Assembly (NCBI GenBank): GCA_964196195.1
Contig: CAXMSE010000043.1
Span: 1-34,177, forward strand
Length of the DNA: 34,177 nucleotides
Direction of reading: 5' to 3'
From: OFTM10 sp964196195
GTDB taxonomy: Bacteria; Actinomycetota; Acidimicrobiia; Acidimicrobiales; Aldehydirespiratoraceae
A program made the translations under genes and the position numbers. The notes below the pieces were generated by a model that was given only the letters and a program-made list of their open reading frames with translations, was not told the DNA's origin and searched no databases. Each line of letters begins with the position of its first letter. Within the stretch, counting starts at the first letter, position 1. Shown piece after piece: positions 1-7,718 of this stretch.

Positions 1-15
1 ATTCGTTGAGATGCG

Positions 16-675
16 TTAGTTCGTCGTTGGCACGGAGAAGGTGCGGCGGCCGATGATCTCGCCACCATTGTCTTCGATGTGGCGGAAGGTGAGCGACATC
101 CTGGGGTCCGCGTGGCGTTGGGGTTTCACGCAGTGCTCCCAGTTGTGTTGGCAGGCGCCTCCCATCACCAGCAGGTCGCCGGAACCCAGCATGAGCCGGA
201 GCCCGGCCCCTCCGCCCATGGGACGCAGTTGGAAACGGCGAGGGCCGCCGAGGGAGACGAGCGCAACCACGGGATCGACCCGGTGCACCCCAACCCGATC
301 GGCGTGCCATGCGACCGAATCTGCTCCGTTCCGGTAGTAGTTGACGAAGCCGGACGTGAGTCCTTCGCCGTATCGAGCCTCGAGCCAGTGGGTGATCGGG
401 CCGATCACCGCGGGTGTGGAGGGTGCTCCGAGAGCCACCGACGCGTGCAACCTGGGTTCTTCGACGAGGGAGCCATACATCGGCCTCCGGGCGCTTTCCC
501 ACGCCAGGCCGGTCGCTAGTCGATCGAGCAGATCATCGGCTCCGTGCAGCCAGCCGCGGCTCAGATCGATCCACGACGTCTGATCGAGGTTGATCCGCTC
601 CACTCCCGCCGTGTCGGAAAGTGCGGGCTCACCCTGGGCAAAGAGACTCGTCTGATAGGCGGCGAGTGGCGTCAC
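16..675 (-). CDS. AlkB-like 2-oxoglutarate/Fe(II) dioxygenase
   Basis: This 219-residue protein matches the AlkB family, which oxidatively removes alkyl groups from DNA or RNA bases. The iron ligands are visible as HAD (H124, D126) and H181 in the segment NWEHCVKP. The 2-oxoglutarate-binding arginine motif is RMSLTFR (R192, R198), matching the RxNLTFR signature of E. coli AlkB. A nucleotide-recognition-like NYYRNG segment precedes HAD. The start is GTG at 675, six bases after a TATACT box, so the message is probably leaderless. A LexA-type palindrome overlaps the promoter, which supports a DNA-repair role and SOS induction. The exact substrate (DNA, RNA or protein) cannot be told from sequence. 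Codon use is like the neighbours. Confidence 0.9.
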   Translation of the reverse strand: MTPLAAYQTSLFAQGEPALSDTAGVERINLDQTSWIDLSRGWLHGADDLLDRLATGLAWESARRPMYGSLVEEPRLHASVALGAPSTPAVIGPITHWLEARYGEGLTSGFVNYYRNGADSVAWHADRVGVHRVDPVVALVSLGGPRRFQLRPMGGGAGLRLMLGSGDLLVMGGACQHNWEHCVKPQRHADPRMSLTFRHIEDNGGEIIGRRTFSVPTTN

Positions 676-681
676 CTTATC

Positions 682-687
682 AGTATA
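682..687 (-). promoter_or_regulatory. -10 box of alkB-like gene
   Basis: Read on the minus strand the hexamer is TATACT, a near-consensus sigma-70-type -10 element, followed by six bases and then the GTG start at 675. The predicted transcription start falls on or next to the start codon, so the transcript would be leaderless. No convincing TTGACA-like -35 is present. Confidence 0.65.
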
Positions 688-688
688 G

Positions 689-702
689 CGAACACACGTT
701 CG
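689..702. promoter_or_regulatory. LexA/SOS-type operator
   Basis: The sequence CGAAC-ACAC-GTTCG is a perfect 5-bp inverted repeat with a 4-base spacer. It matches the actinobacterial/Bacillus-type SOS box core GAAC-N4-GTTC. It lies two bases upstream of the -10 box of the AlkB-like gene, where a bound LexA dimer would block RNA polymerase. It is also within 50 bases of the divergent crotonase-family gene start at 752, whose -10 (740-745) lies farther away. LexA itself is not encoded in the window, so regulation is inferred. Confidence 0.75.
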
Positions 703-739
703 ATAGGCGCGATGGCTACGACCGCCTGGAGTGAACCGT

Positions 740-745
740 TACGGT
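740..745 (+). promoter_or_regulatory. -10 box of crotonase-family gene
   Basis: TACGGT lies six bases before the ATG at 752, the same geometry as other leaderless promoters in this window. No Shine-Dalgarno sequence of normal spacing is present. Confidence 0.5.
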
Positions 746-751
746 GAGGCC

Positions 752-1519
752 ATGAGCGTTCACACCGAGACCAAGGGCCCAGTTCTCACCGTCACCATCG
801 ATCGCAGCCAACGTCGCAACGCGGTGGATGGGCCAACCGCCGCACTCCTGCTGGCGGCTTTCGAGGAATTCGAAGCCGATGATCAGCTCCGAGTGGCGAT
901 CCTCACTGGTGCGAACGGCACGTTCTGTGCCGGCGCCGACCTCAAGGCGATCTCGGAAGGCGCCGGCAATCGGGTGGAACTGGACGGTGCCGGGCCGATG
1001 GGGCCCACCCGGCTCGATTTGTCGAAGCCGGTCATCGCCGCCATCGAAGGCTTCGCCGTGGCCGGCGGGCTCGAGTTGGCCGTCTGGTGCGATCTTCGGG
1101 TCGCGGCGCGTGATGCGGTGCTGGGCGTCTACTGCCGCAGATGGGGTGTCCCGCTCGTGGATGGCGGAACGATCCGCCTACCCCGACTGATCGGTGCGTC
1201 TCACGCCGCCGATCTGATCCTCACCGGCCGGGGAGTGGCCGGCGACGAGGCCCACCGGATGGGACTGGTAAACCGGTTGAGCGAGCCGGGCGAGGCCCTG
1301 GGCGCAGCCCGACATCTGGCCGAGGAGCTGGCCGCCCTTCCGCCCCGGTGCATGCGTTCGGACCTTCGTTCATCGCGCGACCAGTGGAGCCTGGAAATGT
1401 CCGACGCTCTCCTTCACGAGACCGAACTGGGGCGGGCCACGATCCTGTCGGGCGAAACCCTCGAAGGTGCCAGCCGCTTCGCGGCCGGAGCGGGCCGTGG
1501 TGGTGCGGCCGCGAGCTGA
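752..1519 (+). CDS. crotonase/enoyl-CoA hydratase family protein without catalytic Glu pair
   Basis: A 255-residue crotonase-fold protein. The CoA-binding/oxyanion-hole segments are clear: AGADLKAI and AVAGGLELAVWCDLRVAA. At the two positions that carry the catalytic glutamates in true hydratases, this protein has GVYCRRWGVPLVDGG (no PE) and AADLILTG (no E). Dehydration/hydration is therefore unlikely. Isomerase, hydrolase or decarboxylase chemistry on an acyl-CoA is possible, and the RRWGVPL.DGGT signature is known to me from a broad actinobacterial crotonase subgroup. ATG 752 is preferred over the GTG 21 bases upstream because a TACGGT -10 box sits six bases before it. It is divergent from the AlkB-like gene and convergent with helD-like, six bases between stops. 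Contrast the second crotonase at 13634, which keeps both glutamates. Confidence 0.85.
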   Translation: MSVHTETKGPVLTVTIDRSQRRNAVDGPTAALLLAAFEEFEADDQLRVAILTGANGTFCAGADLKAISEGAGNRVELDGAGPMGPTRLDLSKPVIAAIEGFAVAGGLELAVWCDLRVAARDAVLGVYCRRWGVPLVDGGTIRLPRLIGASHAADLILTGRGVAGDEAHRMGLVNRLSEPGEALGAARHLAEELAALPPRCMRSDLRSSRDQWSLEMSDALLHETELGRATILSGETLEGASRFAAGAGRGGAAAS

Positions 1520-1525
1520 TCGGGC

Positions 1526-3589
1526 TCAGCCCAGTTGGTCGGGTAGTGCGTCGGCGTGCACGATTATCAGTTCCTGCACCGAACGCGTGAGCGCCACGTA
1601 GAGGAGGCGGAGCCCGTTCGGGTATTCGGCAATGGCCGACGGCTCGACGACGATCGTGGCATCGAACTCGAGGCCCTTGGCGGTGGGGGGATCGATCACC
1701 GAGATGGCCTCGTCGAGAGAAGCTCCCTCACGCGTGTCGGCGAAGTCGAGGTGGAGGGCGGCCAACGCCCGGAGCACCGCGGCCCGTGAGGCATCGGGCA
1801 CGATGATGCCGATCGATGCCCACGTCTCGGCCAACTCGGCCGCGGCCGCGGCGGTGTGCGATGCCACCGCATCAGGGTCGACCCGCCGCCGGTCGACTCC
1901 CGTGCCCCGGTCGCGGATCGACGACGAGGCGGTGATGTCGGGTGCGGTGAAGGGCAGGAGACGATTGGCAAAGTCGAGTATCGGCTTGGGCACCCGGTAA
2001 CCAACAGTGAGCTCGCAGGTGCGAATGAGCGAGGTGTCGATCCCGAGACCCTCGGCCACCTCATCCCATGATCCCCTCGCGCTCACCCCGGTGGCCTGGG
2101 CGATATCGCCGAGGATGGTCATCGACCCGTCGGTGGTTCGCCGTCCTGCGGCTCTCAAGGCCATCGGACTGAGATCCTGAGCCTCATCGATCACGACATG
2201 GCCATAGCGGCGACCGACGCCAGTGGTGAGTGCGTTGGCCTCGTCGAGCAGGGCGAGATCGGCCGCAGTCCACGGCTCGTCGCTGATCTTCTCGGCCGAG
2301 GGGCGGTGGAGAAGGTTGAGTTCGTGCTCGGGGAGCATGCCGCCGGCCGCCCGTGTCCGGTTTGTGGGGCTGCCGAGAAGGCTCCGGACGAGCTGGGGGC
2401 CGCTCAGACTCGGCCAATGCCTGTCGACCGCCTTGCGAAAGCCGCGAGAGGACTTCACCTCGGGAATGACGCGGGCGAGCTCCTGGGGATCGACACCGCG
2501 ATCGACCAGTTGGGCGCGGACAGAACGAAGCAGGATCTCGACGAACACCGTCTTGGCCGCATTGAGGGGCAGGTTGGCCGCCTGAGCCGTCTTCTGAGCC
2601 TGCTCGACCACATCGGGATCGAGGCGCACCTTACGCAGACCGACGGGCAGGGAGATCGGCTCGACCGGGGGCCGAATGCGCAGGCGAGCGAGGCGGTGGA
2701 TCATCTCCGCCATTACCGCACGGCCCTTGATCTCTTCCACTTCGGGAGGATCCTCGGAACGCACCCGCACGCGGGCACTGAGCAGCGATGTGATCGTGGC
2801 CTGGGTGACCGCGGTCTCGCCGAGCGACGGCAGCACGCTGGACACGTATTGCAGGAAGACCCGGTTGGGGCCGATCACCAGGACGTGACTGCGGGCCAGC
2901 GCCTCACGGTGTTCGAACAGTAGGAAGGCGGCTCGGTGCAGGCCAACAGCTGTCTTGCCGGTGCCCGGACCACCCTGGATCAGGAGGCATTCGGCGATTC
3001 CGGCGCGGATGATCTCGTCTTGTTCCGCCGCGATGGTGGCGACGATGTCTGCCATCTGGCCGCTGCGGCCACGTTCGATCTCCGCCAGTAGAGGATCGGG
3101 GATGCCGGTGGCGCTCATCGACTCGGGATCGTCGAGCTTCTCGTCGAAGATGGCGATCAGTTCGTCGCCCTCACACGAGAAGCGGCGCCGACGCAGGAGT
3201 GCGAAAGGGTCGGCGGCGGTGGCTCGATAGAACGGGATGGCCACCGGTGCTCGCCAGTCGACCACCACAGGGTCGCCTCGGCTGTCCTCGATGTGGCGAC
3301 GACCGACGTACCACTGGTCGCCATCGGTGATCACGGGGTCCTCGTCGATCCGCCCGAAGCAGAGTGCGGCCCGGCCGATATCCACCGACGATCGGCGGTC
3401 GGCGAGATGAGCACGAACGATACGTGCCTCCACCGTGCCTTCTTCGATGACCTGTCGCTCGCCGAACGAGAGCACTGTCTCGGCGCGTTCGATCATGGCG
3501 TCGAGCGCAGATCGGGCGCGATGAAGGTAGGCCTGCTCGGCTGTGTGGTCGCGATGGCGCAGTTCGTCGCCTCGATCGGTCCCCGTCAT
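1526..3589 (-). CDS. HelD/HelR-type UvrD-like ATPase acting on RNA polymerase
   Basis: About 687 residues, superfamily 1 helicase-like. The N-terminal arm is predicted helical (roughly residues 5-60, beginning AEQAYLHRARSALDAM), which in HelD inserts into the RNA polymerase channels. It is followed by the HelD signature YVGRRHIED...VVVDWRAPVAIPFY. Walker A is GGPGTGKTAVGLHRA near residue 208, Walker B is VVIDEAQDLSPMAL, and a C-terminal motif is LYVALTRSVQELIIVH. HelD proteins free stalled RNA polymerase from nucleic acids. The mycobacterial/Streptomyces HelR branch also displaces rifampicin, but I see no rifampicin-associated element upstream, so resistance is not claimed. Start chosen at ATG 3589, seven bases after a TAGGTT box; a GTG at 3613 in the same frame is the alternative. 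Confidence 0.85.
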   Translation of the reverse strand: MTGTDRGDELRHRDHTAEQAYLHRARSALDAMIERAETVLSFGERQVIEEGTVEARIVRAHLADRRSSVDIGRAALCFGRIDEDPVITDGDQWYVGRRHIEDSRGDPVVVDWRAPVAIPFYRATAADPFALLRRRRFSCEGDELIAIFDEKLDDPESMSATGIPDPLLAEIERGRSGQMADIVATIAAEQDEIIRAGIAECLLIQGGPGTGKTAVGLHRAAFLLFEHREALARSHVLVIGPNRVFLQYVSSVLPSLGETAVTQATITSLLSARVRVRSEDPPEVEEIKGRAVMAEMIHRLARLRIRPPVEPISLPVGLRKVRLDPDVVEQAQKTAQAANLPLNAAKTVFVEILLRSVRAQLVDRGVDPQELARVIPEVKSSRGFRKAVDRHWPSLSGPQLVRSLLGSPTNRTRAAGGMLPEHELNLLHRPSAEKISDEPWTAADLALLDEANALTTGVGRRYGHVVIDEAQDLSPMALRAAGRRTTDGSMTILGDIAQATGVSARGSWDEVAEGLGIDTSLIRTCELTVGYRVPKPILDFANRLLPFTAPDITASSSIRDRGTGVDRRRVDPDAVASHTAAAAAELAETWASIGIIVPDASRAAVLRALAALHLDFADTREGASLDEAISVIDPPTAKGLEFDATIVVEPSAIAEYPNGLRLLYVALTRSVQELIIVHADALPDQLG

Positions 3590-3596
3590 CGCCTTG

Positions 3597-3602
3597 AACC
3601 TA
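3597..3602 (-). promoter_or_regulatory. -10 box of helD-like gene
   Basis: TAGGTT on the minus strand ends seven bases before the ATG at 3589. If used, it gives a leaderless or nearly leaderless transcript and argues against the GTG at 3613, which would lie upstream of the transcription start. Confidence 0.5.
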
Positions 3603-3647
3603 GTGGTGAGCACGCCGAGGGTCGCGGAGATTGACGACCGGCGGCTG

Positions 3648-3653
3648 TACAGT
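3648..3653 (+). promoter_or_regulatory. possible -10 box of MBOAT operon
   Basis: TACAGT with a predicted start near 3660 would give a leader of about 23 bases that contains the GGAGG ribosome-binding site at 3669-3673, nine bases before the GTG at 3683. A TTGACG sits 11 bases upstream of the hexamer, too close for a standard -35. This is a leadered promoter, unlike most in the window. Confidence 0.35.
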
Positions 3654-3682
3654 CGCCCGACGGGTGTCGGAGGTTCCCATCG

Positions 3683-5206
3683 GTGCTGTTCCCCACGTTC
3701 ACCTTTGCGGCCTTCTTCGCCGTCGTGCTGCCTGTGAGCTGGGTGATACGTGAGCGGGTCACGGCCTGGAAGTTGTTCATTCTCGCTGCGTCATATGTGT
3801 TCTACGGCTACTGGGACTGGCGGTTTCTGGGCCTGCTGATCGCTCTCACCTTCGCCAACGAGGTGGGCGCCATCGCCATCCAACGCTCGACAGGCGCCAC
3901 GATGCGCCGCTCTGTCGTCACCCTGGCGATCATCTTCGACCTCGGCGTGCTCGGCTTTTTCAAGTACTACGGGTTCTTCGTCGACAGTCTCGAGTCCAAC
4001 CTCGGGCTCTCGGGCCCGGCTCTCGACATCGTCTTGCCGGTGGGGATCTCCTTCTTCACGTTCCAGGCCATCAGCTATGTGATCGACGTGTATCGGCGCG
4101 ACTGCACCCCGGCACCCCTACTCGACTTCGCGGTCTACCTCTCCTTTTTCCCCCAGCTCGTGGCCGGGCCCATCGTGAGGGCCACCGAGTTCCTGCCCGA
4201 ACTCCGGTCCAAGCGCATCCCCGATCGGGTGGAGGCGGGGCGGGCGGTGTTGTTGATCGGGCGAGGCCTGTTCAAGAAGGTGGTGATCGCCGATTTCCTG
4301 GGCCGCGCCGTGGTGGACGATGGCTTCGGCACGCCCGGAGAATACGGCGCCCTCGATGTTCTCACCGCGGTGTACGGCTACGCGATCCAGATCTACGCCG
4401 ACTTCTCCGGCTACACCGACATGGCGATCGGCATAGCGCTGCTTCTCGGATTCAGGTTTCCCCAGAACTTCGATCGCCCCTACGCGGCCGTCTCGGTGCA
4501 GGACTTCTGGCGACGGTGGCACATGACTCTGTCGCGCTGGCTGCGCGACTACCTCTACGTCCCTCTCGGCGGCAATCGAAGGGGACGAGCGATCACCTAT
4601 CGGAACAACCTGATCACCATGGGCCTCGGCGGCTTGTGGCACGGTGCCGCCGGCACATTGATCGTCTGGGGCCTCTACCAAGGCCTCGGGATGGCGGCCG
4701 AACGCTTCATCTCCGATGTGAGAGGCGAACCCGACGTTCCCTTCGAGGCCGCCGACGTGCGGATTCGCGAGCTGGCGCGGCTGCATTCCGGCGCTGAGGT
4801 CGATGCCTGGCGCGAGGACGCCACGTCGCCGGTGCCATTCACGCCGCTCGAGGTCAGGCGTCTCTGGCTCGGTCGCCTCGTGACCTTCCACTTCGTGTGT
4901 GTCGGTTGGGTCGTGTTCTACGCGGGCACGGTGCCCGGGGGGTCTCTGTCGAGCGCCTTCGATGTGTTCGCGGCCCTCTTCAGGGGCTGGACGGTGGGCC
5001 CTGAGCTTCTCAACCCCCTCGTCGCCGCGGTGATAGTCGGTTCCTTGGTCGTCCAGTACCTCCCACCACTGCTCACCCGCCAGTGGTCGGCGATGTTCTC
5101 CACCGTCCATCCCGCCGTGGTGGCCATCGCTTTCGCCTTCTGGATCATGCTCGTCGTCGCGCTGGGGCCTGAAGGGGTCAGCGAATTCATCTACTTCCAA
5201 TTCTGA
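3683..5206 (+). CDS. MBOAT family membrane O-acyltransferase (AlgI/DltB-like)
   Basis: A 507-residue polytopic membrane protein with roughly ten hydrophobic segments, starting FTFAAFFAVVLPVSWV. The MBOAT core is evident: QDFWRRWHMTLSRWLRDY followed by LYVPLGGNRRG, then GGLWHGA with the invariant histidine near residue 319. Such proteins move acyl (often acetyl) groups across the membrane to a cell-surface polymer or to a partner acyltransferase. The GTG start is supported by GGAGG nine bases upstream. The SGNH-like gene begins two bases after the stop, so the pair is an operon. AlgI/AlgJ, PatA/PatB and similar pairs use this division of labour. The acceptor polymer is unknown, and no polysaccharide synthesis genes are nearby. 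Confidence 0.9.
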   Translation: MLFPTFTFAAFFAVVLPVSWVIRERVTAWKLFILAASYVFYGYWDWRFLGLLIALTFANEVGAIAIQRSTGATMRRSVVTLAIIFDLGVLGFFKYYGFFVDSLESNLGLSGPALDIVLPVGISFFTFQAISYVIDVYRRDCTPAPLLDFAVYLSFFPQLVAGPIVRATEFLPELRSKRIPDRVEAGRAVLLIGRGLFKKVVIADFLGRAVVDDGFGTPGEYGALDVLTAVYGYAIQIYADFSGYTDMAIGIALLLGFRFPQNFDRPYAAVSVQDFWRRWHMTLSRWLRDYLYVPLGGNRRGRAITYRNNLITMGLGGLWHGAAGTLIVWGLYQGLGMAAERFISDVRGEPDVPFEAADVRIRELARLHSGAEVDAWREDATSPVPFTPLEVRRLWLGRLVTFHFVCVGWVVFYAGTVPGGSLSSAFDVFAALFRGWTVGPELLNPLVAAVIVGSLVVQYLPPLLTRQWSAMFSTVHPAVVAIAFAFWIMLVVALGPEGVSEFIYFQF

Positions 5207-5208
5207 TC

Positions 5209-6318
5209 ATGGAACGATCCGATCCCCTCGAACGAGCAACTCGCCCCCGGAAGCGGGGTGAGACGTGGACAGATGAACAATTCGTCGCGGCCCGAGAAGT
5301 CGATCTGAGCGAGCGCACTGCCGCGATCCCCTCGGCGGTGATCGCGGCTCTCTCGTGCTTGCTCTTGGCTGCACTGCTCACGTCGGGAAAGATCGTTGAG
5401 ATCGCCCAGCGTCAGGAGTTCGGTGAGGCTCGCGATCGTCAGCTCGCGGTGGCGGAGGGGCTCGACCGGGTGGCCAACTTCTTGTCGCTGAATCGCCCTT
5501 ACGACGCCATTCGCTCAGTTCGAGGGGCTGGCGAGGACGTGGGCGAGCGGGTCGACACGATCGAGGAGGTTGCAGTTTCCACGTCGACAACTGTGGCCCC
5601 CGCCACTACGAGCGAGGCGCCGAGCGACGGCACGACGTCGACGACCACCACAACCACCGTCCCGGTGCCCCTGAGGACGGTGGGTGCAGAAACCCCGTTG
5701 AAGGTGCTGGTGGCGGGGGACAGTCAGGCGGAGTATCTCGGCCAGGCGATCACAACTGAGCATCCGGGGTGGGCCCTCGAGGTCGACATAGACGACCGCA
5801 TCTCCACCAGCCTGGCCCGGCCCGACTATTTCAACTGGCCCGCCCACCTCGCCTCGGTGGTCGCTGACGCGACCCCTGAGGCAATTGTGTTGTTCATCGG
5901 GGCCAACGACCACCAGGACATGGTCGACTCGGCAGGGGAGAGGCTCGTGGAGGGAACCCCAGAGTGGCAGGCCGAATGGACACATCGCCTCGAACTGACT
6001 CTCGATCTGTTCGCGGCCGGCGACACCCAGGTGTTCTGGGTGACCCAGCCACCGATGCGCGACGGTGGTCTCAATGACGGGATCCAACTCATAAATTCCT
6101 TGTCCCAACCAGTGGTGGACGAACGCGAATTCGTGACCGAGGTCGACATCTGGGACTTGTTCGGCGGCGCCGACGGATATCAGGACCGCTTGACCCGCTA
6201 TGGCGAGTCGATCGATGCGAGAGTCGACGACGGAGTGCATCTCACCAGGTCAGCGGCATCGTGGGTGGCTGATCTCGTGTTCGACGAGATGTCCGAGGAG
6301 TGGGATTTCGAACCCTGA
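5209..6318 (+). CDS. membrane-anchored SGNH/GDSL-like hydrolase or acyltransferase
   Basis: 369 residues. Cytoplasmic N-terminus, then one membrane helix at about residues 40-60 (AVIAALSCLLLAALL), a Thr/Ser-rich linker (STTVAPATTSE and a TTSTTTTTTVP run near 125-150), and an extracellular SGNH-type domain. Block I is LVAGDSQAEYLG (Ser near 172), block III is FIGANDHQDM near 228, and the C-terminal Asp-x-x-His is DDGVHL near 343, completing a Ser-Asp-His triad. It resembles the DUF459/SGNH proteins. Coupled to the MBOAT gene with two bases between, it is the likely extracytoplasmic partner that transfers acyl groups to a surface glycan. There is no ribosome-binding site of its own, so translational coupling is likely. 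Confidence 0.8.
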   Translation: MERSDPLERATRPRKRGETWTDEQFVAAREVDLSERTAAIPSAVIAALSCLLLAALLTSGKIVEIAQRQEFGEARDRQLAVAEGLDRVANFLSLNRPYDAIRSVRGAGEDVGERVDTIEEVAVSTSTTVAPATTSEAPSDGTTSTTTTTTVPVPLRTVGAETPLKVLVAGDSQAEYLGQAITTEHPGWALEVDIDDRISTSLARPDYFNWPAHLASVVADATPEAIVLFIGANDHQDMVDSAGERLVEGTPEWQAEWTHRLELTLDLFAAGDTQVFWVTQPPMRDGGLNDGIQLINSLSQPVVDEREFVTEVDIWDLFGGADGYQDRLTRYGESIDARVDDGVHLTRSAASWVADLVFDEMSEEWDFEP

Positions 6319-6331
6319 ACCCAGCTGTGGG

Positions 6332-6877
6332 TCAGTTGTGCCAGGGCTCACGGGGGTAGTTGCGAAGGCGACCGAGAGCACCCTGCTGGCGCCCGATCAC
6401 CGTCCACCAGAGTTCGTCGGGATCGGGGGTGTGGATGTCGGCGAACTCTGCGTCGACGACAAACCAGGCGTCGTCGACCAACTCCGCTTCCAGTTGGCCT
6501 GGTTCCCAACTCGCGTAGCCGGCAAACATCCGAACCTGCTCGACCCCGGGAACTTCCTGCGGGGAGACCTCGAGGTCGACAGTTCCGAGCCGTCCCATCA
6601 CCGGATTCCAGTTGGGGCCGGCGTCGTCGAGGTGCATGGTGGCGAGGGCTATCACCGAGGAGGGCGAGACCGGCCCACCGACGAACACCACGGAAGGCTC
6701 GGCGGCCAAATCGGACCAATCATCGATCGTGCCCGACACCGGAAGCTCGCTCGGCCGGTTGAGTACCACTCCGAGTGCTCCCTCATCGCCGTGCTCGAGC
6801 ATGAAGATCACCGTGAGCTCGAAATTGGGATCGTTGAGCGAGGGGGTGGCCAGGAGATGTCGGCCGCGGGTGATCAT
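6332..6877 (-). CDS. YqgE/AlgH family protein (UPF0301)
   Basis: 181 residues, normal length for the family. Family signatures are visible: GRHLLATPSLNDPNFE at the N-terminus, HGDEGALGVVLNRPSE, FVGGPVS and FAGYASWEPGQLEAEL. The biochemical role of YqgE/AlgH is not firmly known. I chose ATG 6877 because GAGG lies nine bases upstream and homologues begin just before the GR.LLATP motif; ATG 6886 is an alternative. The start is only 28 bases from the divergent thiD-like start, so both promoters must lie within or overlap the neighbouring gene. It is convergent with the SGNH gene. Confidence 0.88.
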   Translation of the reverse strand: MITRGRHLLATPSLNDPNFELTVIFMLEHGDEGALGVVLNRPSELPVSGTIDDWSDLAAEPSVVFVGGPVSPSSVIALATMHLDDAGPNWNPVMGRLGTVDLEVSPQEVPGVEQVRMFAGYASWEPGQLEAELVDDAWFVVDAEFADIHTPDPDELWWTVIGRQQGALGRLRNYPREPWHN

Positions 6878-6905
6878 GGACACCATCCTCGCGTGTGGCA
6901 CCATC

Positions 6906-7715
6906 ATGGCCGTGTCTTCTACTCCGCCACCAGTCGTAGCGGCCATCGCGGCCCATGATCCCCTGGGTGGAGCGGGGCTGGCCGCCGACCTCACCACCTT
7001 TGCCTCCCTCGGGGTGCACGGGGTGGTGGCGGCAACCGCACTCACCGCCCAGCATCTCGCTTCGGTCGACCGGGTGGAGCCCACACCGCCCTCTCTCGTT
7101 GCTGCCCAACTCGACGGGATTGTCGCCGGGTTCACCATCGCCGCGGCGAAGACGGGCCTACTCGGGTCGGCCGAGATCGTGGAGATCGTGGTCGACCGAA
7201 TCGACGAGGGAACCCTGCCAGCGCCCGTGGTCGATCCCGTGCTCGTCGACGGGCGCGGCGTGCGCTTCGTGTCAGCCGAGGTGGAGACGGCCTACCGCAC
7301 CCGACTCATTCCCCGAGCGCGGATACTCACTCCGAATGTGCACGAGGCATCGCTTCTGGTGGGCCGCCGCCTCGACTCCATCGACGATGTGGTGGCTGTG
7401 GCCGACGACCTGGCGGGGCTCGGCGCAGAGATCGTGGTGGTCACCGGCGGCAACTTTCTCGATGCGATTGCGGTGGACGTGGTGGTCGATGGTGGCGGGG
7501 CCGTGGAGCTGCTCGAGGGTCCCCGATTCGAAAGTGGGCACGTGCGCGGCTCGGGGTGCACGTTCGCGGCCGCCGCCGCAGCGATGCTCGCCCACGGCGA
7601 CGCCCCGATCGAAGCCCTGCGTACGGCCAAGCGGTTCGTCAGCGATCGCATCGCGGCCGGTTCGGCCTGGCAACTCGACGACGGTGTGGCCGGGCCGGTG
7701 GCTCACTGGTTCTGA
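6906..7715 (+). CDS. thiD: ThiD-like hydroxymethylpyrimidine (phosphate) kinase
   Basis: 269 residues, ribokinase fold. The N-terminal substrate motif is AIAAHDPLGGAGLAADLTTF, a variant of the usual AGSDPSGGAGIQADLKT. A LTPNVHEASLLVG segment and the anion-hole motif VRGSGCTFAAA with the catalytic cysteine/glycine region near the C-terminus fit HMP-P kinases of thiamine synthesis. The His in AHDP replacing Ser makes substrate drift possible (other pyrimidine or pyridoxal-type alcohols). No other thiamine gene or TPP riboswitch is seen nearby. ATG 6906 gives the expected N-terminus but has no obvious ribosome-binding site. It is convergent with the SET-domain gene, three bases apart. Confidence 0.8.
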   Translation: MAVSSTPPPVVAAIAAHDPLGGAGLAADLTTFASLGVHGVVAATALTAQHLASVDRVEPTPPSLVAAQLDGIVAGFTIAAAKTGLLGSAEIVEIVVDRIDEGTLPAPVVDPVLVDGRGVRFVSAEVETAYRTRLIPRARILTPNVHEASLLVGRRLDSIDDVVAVADDLAGLGAEIVVVTGGNFLDAIAVDVVVDGGGAVELLEGPRFESGHVRGSGCTFAAAAAAMLAHGDAPIEALRTAKRFVSDRIAAGSAWQLDDGVAGPVAHWF

Positions 7716-7718
7716 CGA

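Noticed and set aside
3590..3682. Rifampicin-associated element upstream of the helD-like gene
   Set aside because: No long GC-rich inverted repeat of that type is visible.
4118..5200. 360-codon minus-strand frame inside the MBOAT gene
   Set aside because: The MBOAT motifs are on the plus strand; the frame is a shadow.
6319..6332. ACCCA-GCTG-TGGGT as a terminator between the SGNH and yqgE-like genes
   Set aside because: Stem is only five pairs and there is no U-tract.
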